Notes: a model not told the origin generated them from the letters alone. A DNA stretch of 64,000 nucleotides from Actinernus sp. WN-2022 (GCA_030867875.1 JAOWCC010001608.1:166909-230908); one strand, 5' to 3'. Shown: positions 1-11,575, numbered from the stretch's first letter. Numbers and translations: made by a program.

Positions 1-59
1 TATTTAAGACTTACATATAAATTCAGTCGATGATAAATAATAATGATATATATGATTAA

Positions 60-1655
60 GGTATGGCAAAAGGTTCACAGGCAAAACTTCCCAAAAAAAT
101 TGTTTTCGCATATTTAAAATGCTTTAATTTCCCGCGAAAAATGACGCGCGAAACATGATTGACAGACGCTGACATCTACGTGACAGCGGCACGCGAACAA
201 ACTAAAACAACAATCGTCTTTATAGTACGCTACGCTTCGTTTTCGTTTGTTTTTCTTGAATTGCATTCTATCTAAAATTATGTCGTCGAAACTTAATAGA
301 GGCTATTCTTGGGTATCTTCGAAGAAAAAGAAGAAGTTGAAAACAGGTAAATTTAGGCCGACTAAGAAGGCAAGTTTGGCGTCGAGCGATAAAGGCTCGT
401 GGTTCAAACAAAAACAATGGCCAAGCGAAGAAGATCTGTTGACTGAAACAAATGAGCCCGGGCCAAAAAGCATCACTTCTAGGAAGCTTCGGACTAGCAG
501 TGATGAAGTTCACCCGCGAACTTCGAATTCCTTGACTGTAATTGAGTCGGGCATTAGATCAAGCTGCTGTTTGCCGGTTTTTACGGTTTTCTATGCTTGC
601 AACCAAATTCTCTGCGAAGTGATCGCCCTGATACCTAGAAAAGGAGTCAGATATGTTTATCAATTATAAGGCAGTCAAGAGAAGGTAGATTCAGCATGAT
701 CTTTACCGCTCCAGAGTATAAAAATAATATGCAATATGAAGCCTGCGGTTTGTTTATGATGTTTAGCAAGAAGTTGCGCCGTTTGAATGAATATAACTTG
801 TGTTCGACTTACCCAGAACTGTTTATCTCCTTTAGCATGATGGCTTTGATAATAGCATCATTTACAGTAACTTGCGGTTGGCCTTCATATTTATTTGACC
901 TTGTGTTTTTCCCACGAGCTTTACGACCTCTGTGACCAGTCTCGAGTGTAAAATGAACCTCCTTGAAGATTACCGCGAAAGCTGTCACAGCAGATCATTC
1001 ACAACTCCGCCTGTCCCGCCTGTCAGCCTAATACTGTATTTCAATTGGCTGAATATAATAAGATTATCTTTGGAGGCGGGGCTTTTTACTCAACCGTGAA
1101 ATGGTCAGAAAACTAAAATCCCTTGTTTCTCCGTTTGTGTTTTAATGCAAAAAATACAACTTTGGCGTATCAAAACTCGAGAACGTTTTGTTCGATTAAA
1201 TCCAAATTTTCGCGAGAGCCAAAAAACCACAATTTCTGCAAAAGTGTGCCAGCGTTTTGCAAAATTTTGCTTCATTTCGTAATTATTATGTAGTTTGCGT
1301 TTTGCTAGCATGAAAAAACTTACTCCAACTTTACCTACGGATAATTCTTGTAATACGCAACGTATGAAAAATCGCTGACACACTTTTTGGGACAATTTAC
1401 CCGAGATTCGAAAACAAAGAATTTAGTTGTCATTCATTAAACATTTCCGGATTTGAAGTTACGATAGTGTGAGAGGTCGCTTTTTAAATAAAAAAATACA
1501 TCATTGAGAGATTTTTTTAAATAGTAAATTTAAACATTCATATTTATTCTTCAATCTTTGAGCTTTAAATTGATATATAGTATGTCTTTGTAGCGTAAAT
1601 ATTGACGCTACACGATTTTTTTTCCCAAGTGACCTCGTGAACCTTTTGCCATACC
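60..1655 (+). mobile_element. TTAA-site DNA transposon, non-autonomous (Kolobok-like), copy 1
   Basis: The element is flanked by TTAA at 56-59 and 1656-1659. Its ends are a perfect 19-bp inverted repeat, GGTATGGCAAAAGGTTCAC, followed by a looser match. TTAA target duplications occur in piggyBac and Kolobok superfamilies. The GG-starting terminus fits Kolobok better than piggyBac, which usually starts with pyrimidines; this is inference. At 1,596 bp it is too short for a full transposase and carries only a 130-codon open frame at 280-669. It lies just downstream of the RT stop codon, inside the presumed LINE 3' UTR. Confidence 0.7.
280..669 (+). CDS. Short basic protein of the TTAA element, function unknown (copy 1)
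   Basis: ATG at 280 opens 129 codons to a stop at 669. The N-terminus is basic, with a K-rich run near residues 15-25 that could be a nuclear localisation signal. It is followed by a Ser/Asp stretch containing DKGSWF. The same DKGSWF motif in the same base context occurs in the unrelated-looking TTAA element at 54,237, so this is probably a conserved N-terminal piece of a transposase or accessory protein. No DDE catalytic motif is visible. An in-frame TTG 33 bases upstream could extend it. Confidence 0.4.
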   Translation: MSSKLNRGYSWVSSKKKKKLKTGKFRPTKKASLASSDKGSWFKQKQWPSEEDLLTETNEPGPKSITSRKLRTSSDEVHPRTSNSLTVIESGIRSSCCLPVFTVFYACNQILCEVIALIPRKGVRYVYQL

Positions 1656-1680
1656 TTAAGTCAGACATAAGTAGGTATTA

Positions 1681-3486
1681 CTAGTCATTTTTATGCATGT
1701 TGTTTAGGAAAGCCATAGTTTTTTTAGAAAATGTATCTATGTTAGGGGACATAACTAAATCCTCTGGAAGAGCATTCCAGATGGGAACAGTCCTGGGAAA
1801 GAAAGAGAATTTAAAAACATCGGTCCGAGTCGAAATATGTTTGTATTTTAAGTTGTGTTTACGGCGTGTGACTGACTTTGATGCAAGTGTGAGATATTCG
1901 TTAAGGTCAGTTGCGTTAAAACCATGAGAAGCCTTATACATAAAGTTCAAGCGGAGACATTCGCGACGCACTGAAAATAAGGGCCATTCTAGATTTTTGA
2001 GCATAGCACCAACACTGGACTCTCTGGAGTAATCCCGGTGTACAAAACGCGCAGCTCTTCGTTGGATCTTCTCAAGTAAATTTGAATTCCGGTGTGTGTA
2101 AGGATCCCACGCTATGCAAGCATATTCCATAGTAGGTCGTACGAGGCTGAGATATAATTTGGATTTGACCTCGCGGGAACAATGATAGAAATTTCTAGAA
2201 AGAAAATCTAAAGTACGACTACTCTTCTTAGATATGTATGCGCAGTGATTGTTAAAACGCAAGTCGGTCACTTGGGTTCGGTTATCTAGAAAGCCTTTTA
2301 TCCATGATAAGGTATGATTATCAAGACCGTAAGAAGCAAGTTTAGACATCAATCTCTGATGCGGAACGGAATCGAAAGCTTTAGAAAAATCAAGTAAGAT
2401 GAGGTCAGTCTGAATACCATGGTCAAAATTTCTAGACAAATCATGAATGGTAGACACAAGCTGGGATTCACAGAAGAAACCCTTGCGAAAACCGTGTTGA
2501 AGAGGTGATAGCAATGAAAATTGATCTAAATGACTCATGATATTAGTAAAGATGATGTGCTCTAGGGTCTTGCATAGAACACATGTTAGTGAAATTGGTC
2601 GATAATTTGATGGATCAGAACGAGAACCCTTCTTATAAACTGGAGACACGAAGGCATGTGTCCAATCTATAGGCAAGTTTCCGCTATCCAAAGACTGTTG
2701 ATAGATGACCCGAAGTACTGGCGCTATGGCATTTCCAGCAATTTTCAATAGATGGATAGGAATTTGGTCCGGACCAGATGCCTTTGAGGGGTTTAACTTA
2801 GCCAGTAGATTGGACACACCCTCTGTGGTAACTGTAATACGAGACATGCTAGGTACATTACTTTTACCTACATTTGGAATATTTGTTAGATCTTCTGTTG
2901 TGAAGACTGACTTAAACTGGTCATTAAGGATATTTGCTTTATCCTGGCTAGAACTAGAAAGCTTGTTGTTAACCTTCAAGGGAGGAACACCTACACTATC
3001 TTGGCGCTGCGACTTAATGTGCTTCCAGAACTTTTTTGGGTTTTCATTTACGTTTTCAGAAAGGATAGACGAAATATAATTATTCCTTGCTAGATTAATG
3101 CATTCTTTTGTCTTTCTACGATAGTCTTTAAATCTATTCCATGAGGTAGGAGTGTTTTTGCTTTTAGCATAATTATACAGTCGCTGCTTTTTCCTAGTCA
3201 TACGACGGAGATTTCTATTAAACCAGGGGTTAGGTTTAGAAGGTCTTATTACTCTAGTAGGGAAGTGTTTTGCAGCTGAGGACATTAACATATTCTTAAA
3301 TTTAGCCCAGTTAGTTTCTATTGGTTGACACTCAGGGTCTGATTTAAGGAAATTATTGCAGTCATTTGCAAGGTCTTTCAGGAAATTGATTTGGTCACCT
3401 TTTTTGTAGTCCAGCACCTTTCTAGGCTTACACTTATTTCGAGGTGCCTTTTGCAGCAGATTGGCAGAAACAATGCCAGAGTCAAC
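1681..3486 (-). pseudogene. L2/CR1-like non-LTR reverse transcriptase fragment, copy 1
   Basis: An open frame on the minus strand runs through the pre-RT linker (FKDYRRKTKECIN region), fingers/palm motifs (SKASGPDQIP, SNYRPISL, LLDFSKAFDSVPH with the motif-A Asp) and the C-terminal region (VRPTMEYACIAWDPY, RRAARF, SFFPRTVPIWNALP). Between NRTQ and VTDLRF the usual segment with the SGVPQG block and the YADD catalytic motif is missing without a frame break, so the enzyme cannot work. The endonuclease domain is also absent. The first 68 codons of the longer open frame (to 3690) are only translation of the adjoining GGTACAAACTCC repeat. The stop TAG lies 25 bases from the TTAA element. Confidence 0.9.
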
Positions 3487-3669
3487 CTGGTACAAACTCC
3501 AAAAAAAGTGGTACAAACTCCAAAAAAGTGGTACAAACTCCAAAAATGTGGTACAAACTCCAAAAATGTGGTACAAACTCCAGGAATGTGGTACGAACTC
3601 CAAAAAGTTTGGTACAAACTCCCAAAAAATGGTGCAAACTCCAAAAAAGGTACAAACTCCAAAAAAGTG
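3487..3669. repeat. GGTACAAACTCC minisatellite, copy 1
   Basis: About nine units of roughly 18-21 bp, GTGGTACAAACTCCAAAAA with variable A-runs, abut the 5' side of the RT fragment. The same core appears singly or in pairs, in both orientations, across the left 25 kb (for example 4774, 17705, 18373, 18890, 19220, 23901, 24738). It is therefore part of a dispersed mosaic repeat rather than a private microsatellite. The same array is present at 9222-9404. Confidence 0.9.
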
Positions 3670-3779
3670 AGACTTAGAAAAAAATTTCACAATTTTTTTA
3701 ATGGGACACTACTTTGGCGTCACCTTTCAGATGAAATTTTTTTTTTTGCTGTTTGACGACATTTTTTTCAGGGCTGAGG

Positions 3780-5139
3780 TAAAGTCGTGTGGAGGTGGGA
3801 GTGGTATCATATGAAAGCTGTCGCCCAGCTGATCACGATGAAAGAGCCAGATTTGAGATTAGACCTTTGGTTGCCATGGAAACTAAATTCGAAAATCGCG
3901 ACATTTTGGCAAAAATATGTAGTCTGAAATGACTCTAAATGGCTTGACATGCCAAGAAATGCAAAAAAAAATATTTCGACTTTAGTTAGGAAAATTATAA
4001 ATTCATAAATAATTTTTTTAACGTATTTCTTAAATGGCCTGATATGCCAAGAAATGCAAAAAAAAAAATCCGATTTTGTTAGGAAGTGATATGGCAAATA
4101 GTGTATCTAGGAAAAATACTCTAGCTCGTTGAATATCGAAGCAAAGTCTATACGGTTGGTACCATGTTAAAGCTGGATGGCTGGGCTACCTTAACTCATA
4201 AACAGATCGATGAACCATTGGAAACTGATGGAGACATAAATGTCTCAAAAAGTGGTACAAACGGCAATGAATAAATACATAATGCCAAGTCGCCTGGAAA
4301 TGGGAGTGGTACCATATGAAAGCGGCAAGTTAGGCGAGCATGCTGAGCTAAAAATGTTGAAGTTCCTTGGCAAGTTTCCGAGTTCCACATCAAAACGTGC
4401 TGAAAATAGCAGAAAAATGATCATTTTGGGACTTTTTGGGCTAAAATGGGGTCTAGGGCAATTGCTCTGGCTCCTCGAATATTGAATCAAATTATGTTAA
4501 ATTGATGATATATTAAAGCTGGATAGACAAGCTACTTTAACTCATCAACTGATCTACTAACTGATAAATATTGATGGAGATATATTACCTTAAAAACAAT
4601 TTGTCATCTTAAAGACATGCAAAAATTGTAGTTCATTAACTTTCTTATTCCAAGTCATAGAGAGATGGCGATGGTACCGTATGAAAGCTATGAAAGAGAT
4701 AAGCACGATGAGCTCAAAATATCTGAAATCGGTTACCAATTGACGGAGTTATTCGACTTTGAAGAAAAATGGTACAAACTCCATTTCCTTAATTTAAGAG
4801 GTAGACCGATGGGAATGGCATCAAATGAAAGCCCTGAACGATACGAACACGATAAGCTAATCCAAATTGAAATCGGTTAGACCTAACCCTAACCTTTCAA
4901 CACTTTTTAGAAGCAATTGGGGTCTAGAAGAATTGCTGTCTCTCCCTTAATAATCAACCTAATCCAAAGATATTGGTTTCATATTAAAGCTGGGTAACAA
5001 GGCTACTAAAACTCATAAACAGGTCGACTAACCCTTGAAAACTGACGGAGAAATTGACTGTTAAATAAGTGGTACAAACAAACAGACTAACCCTAACCCT
5101 AACCTTATCCGAAGACGTATGGAGATGGGAGTGGTACCG
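3780..5139 (+). repeat. Mosaic repeat block (copy 1)
   Basis: The block is a string of degenerate modules that also occur at 9515-11350, 17490-19260, 20770-22960 and 24271-24757. They include GGAGTGGTACCATATGAAAG, AAAGCTGGATAGACAGGCTA, TTGAAATTGGTTGAAAATTG and GGTACAAACTCC. Some translations look protein-like because ATATGAAAGC gives YES-type peptides, but stops interrupt every frame. Two short TTAGGG-type runs (CCTAACCCTAACC) occur at about 4882 and 5085. I find no gene here and cannot name the family. Confidence 0.7.
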
Positions 5140-5735
5140 AGTGATACATGTACAACTTACATGTATCAGAAGAGAATCAAAACAAATTGAAAGGAAAATC
5201 AATCGAAGCATGCATGTTATTTGACCAAGTTTGAGTGTTACTCATTACACCAGGAAACTATTCACAAACTTTACATTCTCTGTAATTATCATCCAACTCT
5301 AGTTATAAAGGAATATACCTTCCCTGAAGAAGAAATGTACCTTTCCATGATAGTAACTTTTGTTGAGGGTTAAGTCTGGCTGTGTACCATCCAAAATAGC
5401 GGGATAACATTTACTAATGACATTAAAAAAAGCGTTCAATTTTTATATCTAATGTTAACCCTCTGAGGATTTCAGGTGTGCCACCCAAAACAGCGAGAAA
5501 ACATTTACTAATGACATTAAAAAGGCGTTCAATTTTTATATCTAATGTTAACCCTCTGAGGATTTCAGGTGTGCCACCCAAAACAGTGGGAAAACATGTC
5601 TAAATTTTGTGGAATCTATCTGTATCTGTATGTTTAATCGGTAAAGCTTGTTGCATTACAAAACCGATAGTGGCAGACAGTGCCTTTACATATATTACAA
5701 AATTACATTACATATATTTAGAAAATTACAGTGTC
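5140..5735. other. Spacer between the duplicated copies
   Basis: This 596-bp stretch is not repeated elsewhere in the window. It opens with a palindrome at 5143-5167 (GATACATGTA, 5-nt loop, complementary arm) one step past the duplication breakpoint. It holds a 94-bp tandem repeat (5400-5597, two units, GTGCCACCCAAAACAG). It ends with what looks like the 3' UTR of the LINE. No gene is seen. Confidence 0.6.
5400..5597. repeat. 94-bp tandem repeat, two units
   Basis: CATTTACTAATGACATT recurs at 5408 and 5502, and the following AATGTTAACCCTCTGAGGAT is also repeated. Only small differences separate the units. No function is apparent. Confidence 0.8.
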
Positions 5736-5794
5736 TATTTAAGACTTACATATAAATTCAGTCGATGATAAATAATAATGATATATATGATTAA
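5612..5794 (-). mobile_element. LINE 3' UTR and (ACAGAT)n-type tail
   Basis: Read on the minus strand, the sequence beyond the TTAA element continues through CACTATCGGTTTTGTAATGC and ends in AAACATACAGATACAGATAG near 5612. That is the form expected for the 3' end and short microsatellite tail of an L2/CR1-type LINE. Together with 7391-9221 it would make one LINE 3' part interrupted by the TTAA element at 5795-7390. This is inference from layout and not from an alignment. Confidence 0.5.
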
Positions 5795-7390
5795 GGTATG
5801 GCAAAAGGTTCACAGGCAAAACTTCCCAAAAAAATTGTTTTCGCATATTTAAAATGCTTTAATTTCCCGCGAAAAATGACGCGCGAAACATGATTGACAG
5901 ACGCTGACATCTACGTGACAGCGGCACGCGAACAAACTAAAACAACAATCGTCTTTATAGTACGCTACGCTTCGTTTTCGTTTGTTTTTCTTGAATTGCA
6001 TTCTATCTAAAATTATGTCGTCGAAACTTAATAGAGGCTATTCTTGGGTATCTTCGAAGAAAAAGAAGAAGTTGAAAACAGGTAAATTTAGGCCGACTAA
6101 GAAGGCAAGTTTGGCGTCGAGCGATAAAGGCTCGTGGTTCAAACAAAAACAATGGCCAAGCGAAGAAGATCTGTTGACTGAAACGAATGAGCCCGGGCCA
6201 AAAAGCATCACTTCTAGGAAGCTTCGGACTAGCAGTGATGAAGTTCACCCGCGAACTTCGAATTCCTTGACTGTAATTGAGTCGGGCATTAGATCAAGCT
6301 GCTGTTTGCCGGTTTTTACGGTTTTCTATGCTTGCAACCAAATTCTCTGCGAAGTGATCGCCCTGATACCTAGAAAAGGAGTCAGATATGTTTATCAATT
6401 ATAAGGCAGTCAAGAGAAGGTAGATTCAGCATGATCTTTACCGCTCCAGAGTATAAAAATAATATGCAATATGAAGCCTGCGGTTTGTTTATGATGTTTA
6501 GCAAGAAGTTGCGCCGTTTGAATGAATATAACTTGTGTTCGACTTACCCAGAACTGTTTATCTCCTTTAGCATGATGGCTTTGATAATAGCATCATTTAC
6601 AGTAACTTGCGGTTGGCCTTAATATTTATTTGACCTTGTGTTTTTCCCACGAGCTTTACGACCTCTGTGACCAGTCTCGAGTGTAAAATGAACCTCCTTG
6701 AAGATTACCGCGAAAGCTGTCACAGCAGATCATTCACAACTCCGCCTGTCCCGCCTGTCAGCCTAATACTGTATTTCAATTGGCTGAATATAATAAGATT
6801 ATCTTTGGAGGCGGGGCTTTTTACTCAACCGTGAAATGGTCAGAAAACTAAAATCCCTTGTTTCTCCGTTTGTGTTTTAATGCAAAAAATACAACTTTGG
6901 CGTATCAAAACTCGAGAACGTTTTGTTCGATTAAATCCAAATTTTCGCGAGAGCCAAAAAACCACAATTTCTGCAAAAGTGTGCCAGCGTTTTGCAAAAT
7001 TTTGCTTCATTTCGTAATTATTATGTAGTTTGCGTTTTGCTAGCATGAAAAAACTTACTCCAACTTTACCTACGGATAATTCTTGTAATACGCAACGTAT
7101 GAAAAATCGCTGACACACTTTTTGGGACAATTTACCCGAGATTCGAAAACAAAGAATTTAGTTGTCATTCATTAAACATTTCCGGATTTGAAGTTACGAT
7201 AGTGTGAGAGGTCGCTTTTTAAATAAAAAAATACATCATTGAGAGATTTTTTTAAATAGTAAATTTAAACATTCATATTTATTCTTCAATCTTTGAGCTT
7301 TAAATTGATATATAGTATGTCTTTGTAGCGTAAATATTGACGCTACACGATTTTTTTTCCCAAGTGACCTCGTGAACCTTTTGCCATACC
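5795..7390 (+). mobile_element. TTAA-site DNA transposon, copy 2
   Basis: Copy of the element at 60-1655, with the same 19-bp inverted termini and TTAA at 5791-5794 and 7391-7394. A one-base change at 6621 creates a stop in a small open frame that is longer in copy 1, which supports that small frame not being under selection. Confidence 0.7.
6015..6404 (+). CDS. Short basic protein of the TTAA element (copy 2)
   Basis: The protein is identical to that at 280-669. The A-to-G difference at 6185 is in a third codon position and does not change it. The K-rich N-terminus and DKGSWF motif are retained. No catalytic motif was found, and function is unknown. Confidence 0.4.
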   Translation: MSSKLNRGYSWVSSKKKKKLKTGKFRPTKKASLASSDKGSWFKQKQWPSEEDLLTETNEPGPKSITSRKLRTSSDEVHPRTSNSLTVIESGIRSSCCLPVFTVFYACNQILCEVIALIPRKGVRYVYQL

Positions 7391-7415
7391 TTAAGTCAGA
7401 CATAAGTAGGTATTA

Positions 7416-9221
7416 CTAGTCATTTTTATGCATGTTGTTTAGGAAAGCCATAGTTTTTTTAGAAAATGTATCTATGTTAGGGGACATAACTAAATCCTCT
7501 GGAAGAGCATTCCAGATGGGAACAGTCCTGGGAAAGAAAGAGAATTTAAAAACATCGGTCCGAGTCGAAATATGTTTGTATTTTAAGTTGTGTTTACGGC
7601 GTGTGACTGACTTTGATGCAAGTGTGAGATATTCGTTAAGGTCAGTTGCGTTAAAACCATGAGAAGCCTTATACATAAAGTTCAAGCGGAGACATTCGCG
7701 ACGCACTGAAAATAAGGGCCATTCTAGATTTTTGAGCATAGCACCAACACTGGACTCTCTGGAGTAATCCCGGTGTACAAAACGCGCAGCTCTTCGTTGG
7801 ATCTTCTCAAGTAAATTTGAATTCCGGTGTGTGTAAGGATCCCACGCTATGCAAGCATATTCCATAGTAGGTCGTACGAGGCTGAGATATAATTTGGATT
7901 TGACCTCGCGGGAACAATGATAGAAATTTCTAGAAAGAAAATCTAAAGTACGACTACTCTTCTTAGATATGTATGCGCAGTGATTGTTAAAACGCAAGTC
8001 GGTCACTTGGGTTCGGTTATCTAGAAAGCCTTTTATCCATGATAAGGTATGATTATCAAGACCGTAAGAAGCAAGTTTAGACATCAATCTCTGATGCGGA
8101 ACGGAATCGAAAGCTTTAGAAAAATCAAGTAAGATGAGGTCAGTCTGAATACCATGGTCAAAATTTCTAGACAAATCATGAATGGTAGACACAAGCTGGG
8201 ATTCACAGAAGAAACCCTTGCGAAAACCGTGTTGAAGAGGTGATAGCAATGAAAATTGATCTAAATGACTCATGATATTAGTAAAGATGATGTGCTCTAG
8301 GGTCTTGCATAGAACACATGTTAGTGAAATTGGTCGATAATTTGATGGATCAGAACGAGAACCCTTCTTATAAACTGGAGACACGAAGGCATGTGTCCAA
8401 TCTATAGGCAAGTTTCCGCTATCCAAAGACTGTTGATAGATGACCCGAAGTACTGGCGCTATGGCATTTCCAGCAATTTTCAATAGATGGATAGGAATTT
8501 GGTCCGGACCAGATGCCTTTGAGGGGTTTAACTTAGCCAGTAGATTGGACACACCCTCTGTGGTAACTGTAATACGAGACATGCTAGGTACATTACTTTT
8601 ACCTACATTTGGAATATTTGTTAGATCTTCTGTTGTGAAGACTGACTTAAACTGGTCATTAAGGATATTTGCTTTATCCTGGCTAGAACTAGAAAGCTTG
8701 TTGTTAACCTTCAAGGGAGGAACACCTACACTATCTTGGCGCTGCGACTTAATGTGCTTCCAGAACTTTTTTGGGTTTTCATTTACGTTTTCAGAAAGGA
8801 TAGACGAAATATAATTATTCCTTGCTAGATTAATGCATTCTTTTGTCTTTCTACGATAGTCTTTAAATCTATTCCATGAGGTAGGAGTGTTTTTGCTTTT
8901 AGCATAATTATACAGTCGCTGCTTTTTCCTAGTCATACGACGGAGATTTCTATTAAACCAGGGGTTAGGTTTAGAAGGTCTTATTACTCTAGTAGGGAAG
9001 TGTTTTGCAGCTGAGGACATTAACATATTCTTAAATTTAGCCCAGTTAGTTTCTATTGGTTGACACTCAGGGTCTGATTTAAGGAAATTATTGCAGTCAT
9101 TTGCAAGGTCTTTCAGGAAATTGATTTGGTCACCTTTTTTGTAGTCCAGCACCTTTCTAGGCTTACACTTATTTCGAGGTGCCTTTTGCAGCAGATTGGC
9201 AGAAACAATGCCAGAGTCAAC
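7416..9221 (-). pseudogene. L2/CR1-like reverse transcriptase fragment, copy 2
   Basis: Same protein as 1681-3486, including the same in-frame loss of the YADD-bearing segment. Its 5' edge is at GIVSANLLQ, just where the linker after an endonuclease SDH motif would start. It is bordered by AGAGTCAA and then the GGTACAAACTCC array. A matching endonuclease fragment that stops at SDHDLNHD is on the same strand at 24762-25337. Confidence 0.9.
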
Positions 9222-9404
9222 CTGGTACAAACTCCAAAAAAAGTGGTACAAACTCCAAAAAAGTGGTACAAACTCCAAAAATGTGGTACAAACTCCAAAA
9301 ATGTGGTACAAACTCCAGGAATGTGGTACGAACTCCAAAAAGTTTGGTACAAACTCCCAAAAAATGGTGCAAACTCCAAAAAAGGTACAAACTCCAAAAA
9401 AGTG
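9222..9404. repeat. GGTACAAACTCC minisatellite, copy 2
   Basis: Duplicate of 3487-3669 with the same unit pattern. It starts directly after AGAGTCAA at 9213-9220. Confidence 0.9.
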
Positions 9405-9514
9405 AGACTTAGAAAAAAATTTCACAATTTTTTTAATGGGACACTACTTTGGCGTCACCTTTCAGATGAAATTTTTTTTTTTGCTGTTTGACGACATTTT
9501 TTTCAGGGCTGAGG

Positions 9515-11350
9515 TAAAGTCGTGTGGAGGTGGGAGTGGTATCATATGAAAGCTGTCGCCCAGCTGATCACGATGAAAGAGCCAGATTTGAGATTAGACC
9601 TTTGGTTGCCATGGAAACTAAATTCGAAAATCGCGACATTTTGGCAAAAATATGTAGTCTGAAATGACTCTAAATGGCTTGACATGCCAAGAAATGCAAA
9701 AAAAAATATTTCGACTTTAGTTAGGAAAATTATAAATTCATAAATAATGTTTTTAACGTATTTCTTAAATGGCCTGATATGCCAAGAAATGCAAAAAAAA
9801 ATATCCGATTTTGTTAGGAAGTGATATGGCAAATAGTGTATCTAGGAAAAATACTCTAGCTCGTTGAATATCGAAGCAAAGTCTATACGGTTGGTACCAT
9901 GTTAAAGCTGGATGGCTGGGCTACCTTAACTCATAAACAGATCGATGAACCATTGGAAACTGATGGAGACATAAATGTCTCAAAAAGTGGTACAAACGGC
10001 AATGAATAAATACATAATGCCAAGTCGCCTGGAAATGGGAGTGGTACCATATGAAAGCGGCAAGTTAGGCGAGCATGCTGAGCTAAAAATGTTGAAGTTC
10101 CTTGGCAAGTTTCCGAGTTCCACATCAAAACGTGCTGAAAATAGCAGAAAAATGATCATTTTGGGACTTTTTGGGCTAAAATGGGGTCTAGGGCAATTGC
10201 TCTGGCTCCTCGAATATTGAATCAAATTATGTTAAATTGATGATATATTAAAGCTGGATAGACAAGCTACTTTAACTCATCAACTGATCTACTAACTGAT
10301 AAATATTGATGGAGATATATTACCTTAAAAACAATTTGTCATCTTAAAGACATGCAAAAATTGTAGTTCATTAACTTTCTTATTCCAAGTCATAGAGAGA
10401 TGGCGATGGTACCGTATGAAAGCTATGAAAGAGATAAGCACGATGAGCTCAAAATATCTGAAATCGGTTACCAATTGACGGAGTTATTCGACTTTGAAGA
10501 AAAATGGTACAAACTCCATTTCCTTAATTTAAGAGGTAGACCGATGGGAATGGCATCAAATGAAAGCCCTGAACGATACGAACACGATAAGCTAATCCAA
10601 ATTGAAATCGGTTAGACCTAACCCTAACCTTTCAACACTTTTTAGAAGCAATTGGGGTCTAGAAGAATTGCTGTCTCTCCCTTAATAATCAACCTAATCC
10701 AAAGATATTGGTTTCATATTAAAGCTGGGTAACAAGGCTACTAAAACTCATAAACAGGTCGACTAACCCTTGAAAACTGACGGAGAAATTGACTGTTAAA
10801 TAAGTGGTACAAACAAACAGACTAACCCTAACCCTAACCTTATCCGAAGACGTATGGAGATGGGAGTGGTACCGTATGATAGCGGCAAGCTAGCTTAGTA
10901 TGCTGAGCCAAAAAAAAATGCAAGTCTTTTGGGTAGTTTCCGAGATACACATCAAAACGAACAAAAAGTCGTCCAATCGAGCTGAAAATAGCGGCAAAAT
11001 GATCATTTTGGGCTAAAATGGGGTCCACGCCAATTTTTTTAACTCCCTTAATAATGAACCAAAATAGATACACTTGGCATCGTATGAAAGCTGGATAGAT
11101 AGGCTACCTTCACTAAGAAACATATTTGAAATTGGTTGAATCTTTACGGACTTACAAAGTTTTAAACAAAGTGGTTCAAATAAAAAAGTGGATCCAGCAA
11201 AACTGTCACAGCTCCCTTAATTTATGCGCATATCCCATAATGGTAGTGCAGTCAAAGCTGGATAACCAGGCTACCTTGACTCCCAAAAGATCGACTAACC
11301 TAATCCAACTCACGGAGTGGTTAACGTGTAAAGTCGGAAGTCCTAACTAA
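9515..11350 (+). repeat. Mosaic repeat block (copy 2, longer)
   Basis: It equals 3780-5139 up to 10874 and then continues with further modules of the same family (GTGGTACCGTATGATAGCGG, CATCAAAACGAACAAAAAGT, AAAGCTGGATAACCAGGCTA). Copy 2 therefore keeps the natural continuation of the repeat while copy 1 is cut off, which suggests copy 2 is the parent. No gene is seen. Confidence 0.7.
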
Positions 11351-11429
11351 ATGTTCAAAATTTTGTTTTTGCATTTGTTGGCATAACAGAGCATTCTAAG
11401 CACTCTGAGCCTATATAATTGTTTGTAAG

Positions 11430-11575
11430 TATATGTGTGGTAGGCAGCACGAAATCCGACAGGATTCGAACCTGACGACCCAATTGCTTGAGCCTTCCAA
11501 AGGACTTTGTATGTGCACCATGTAATGCATGTGTTTCGTACTAGCACACCAACTACGTGGTGTCCAAAGTACTTG
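11430..11575 (-). other. tRNA-derived relic, possibly SINE-like
   Basis: On the minus strand a perfect B-box, GGTTCGAATCC, sits in GTCAGGTTCGAATCCTGTCG. A D-arm-like GTAGTTGGTGTGCTAG lies about 80 bases upstream. The T stem has one mismatch, the acceptor stem does not close, and the spacing is too long for an uninterrupted tRNA. It is best read as a decayed tRNA-derived SINE head or tRNA pseudogene. Confidence 0.35.

Larger units (their letters stand above)
1..5139. repeat. Tandem duplication, copy 1 (left-truncated by window)
   Basis: This segment recurs at 5736-10874 with an offset of 5,735 bases. By eye I found only a few substitutions (450, 886, 4014 and the A-run near 4069) and no indel. 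Identity ends at GGTACCG (5139 versus 10874), after which the sequences differ completely. The copy starts at the window edge, so its true left end is unknown. It contains a TTAA-site DNA transposon, a LINE RT fragment, a GGTACAAACTCC minisatellite and part of a mosaic repeat. Confidence 0.95.
5736..10874. repeat. Tandem duplication, copy 2
   Basis: Near-identical second copy of 1-5139. Because the nested elements and their defects are the same in both, the duplication came after every insertion and deletion inside it. It is either a very recent segmental duplication or a haplotype or assembly duplication; the sequence alone cannot separate these. Confidence 0.95.

Noticed and set aside
60..1655. 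piggyBac assignment for the TTAA element
   Set aside because: Termini start GG rather than pyrimidines and no piggyBac transposase motif is present; kept as Kolobok-like with stated doubt.
3487..3690. Signal-peptide-like or membrane N-terminus (FGVCTTFLEFVPLFWSLYH) of the RT frame
   Set aside because: It is the translation of the GGTACAAACTCC minisatellite and is out of place for this family.
4880..5105. Telomeric repeats (CCTAACCCTAACC)
   Set aside because: Only two to three units occur within the mosaic repeat. Too short for a telomere or clear interstitial telomere.
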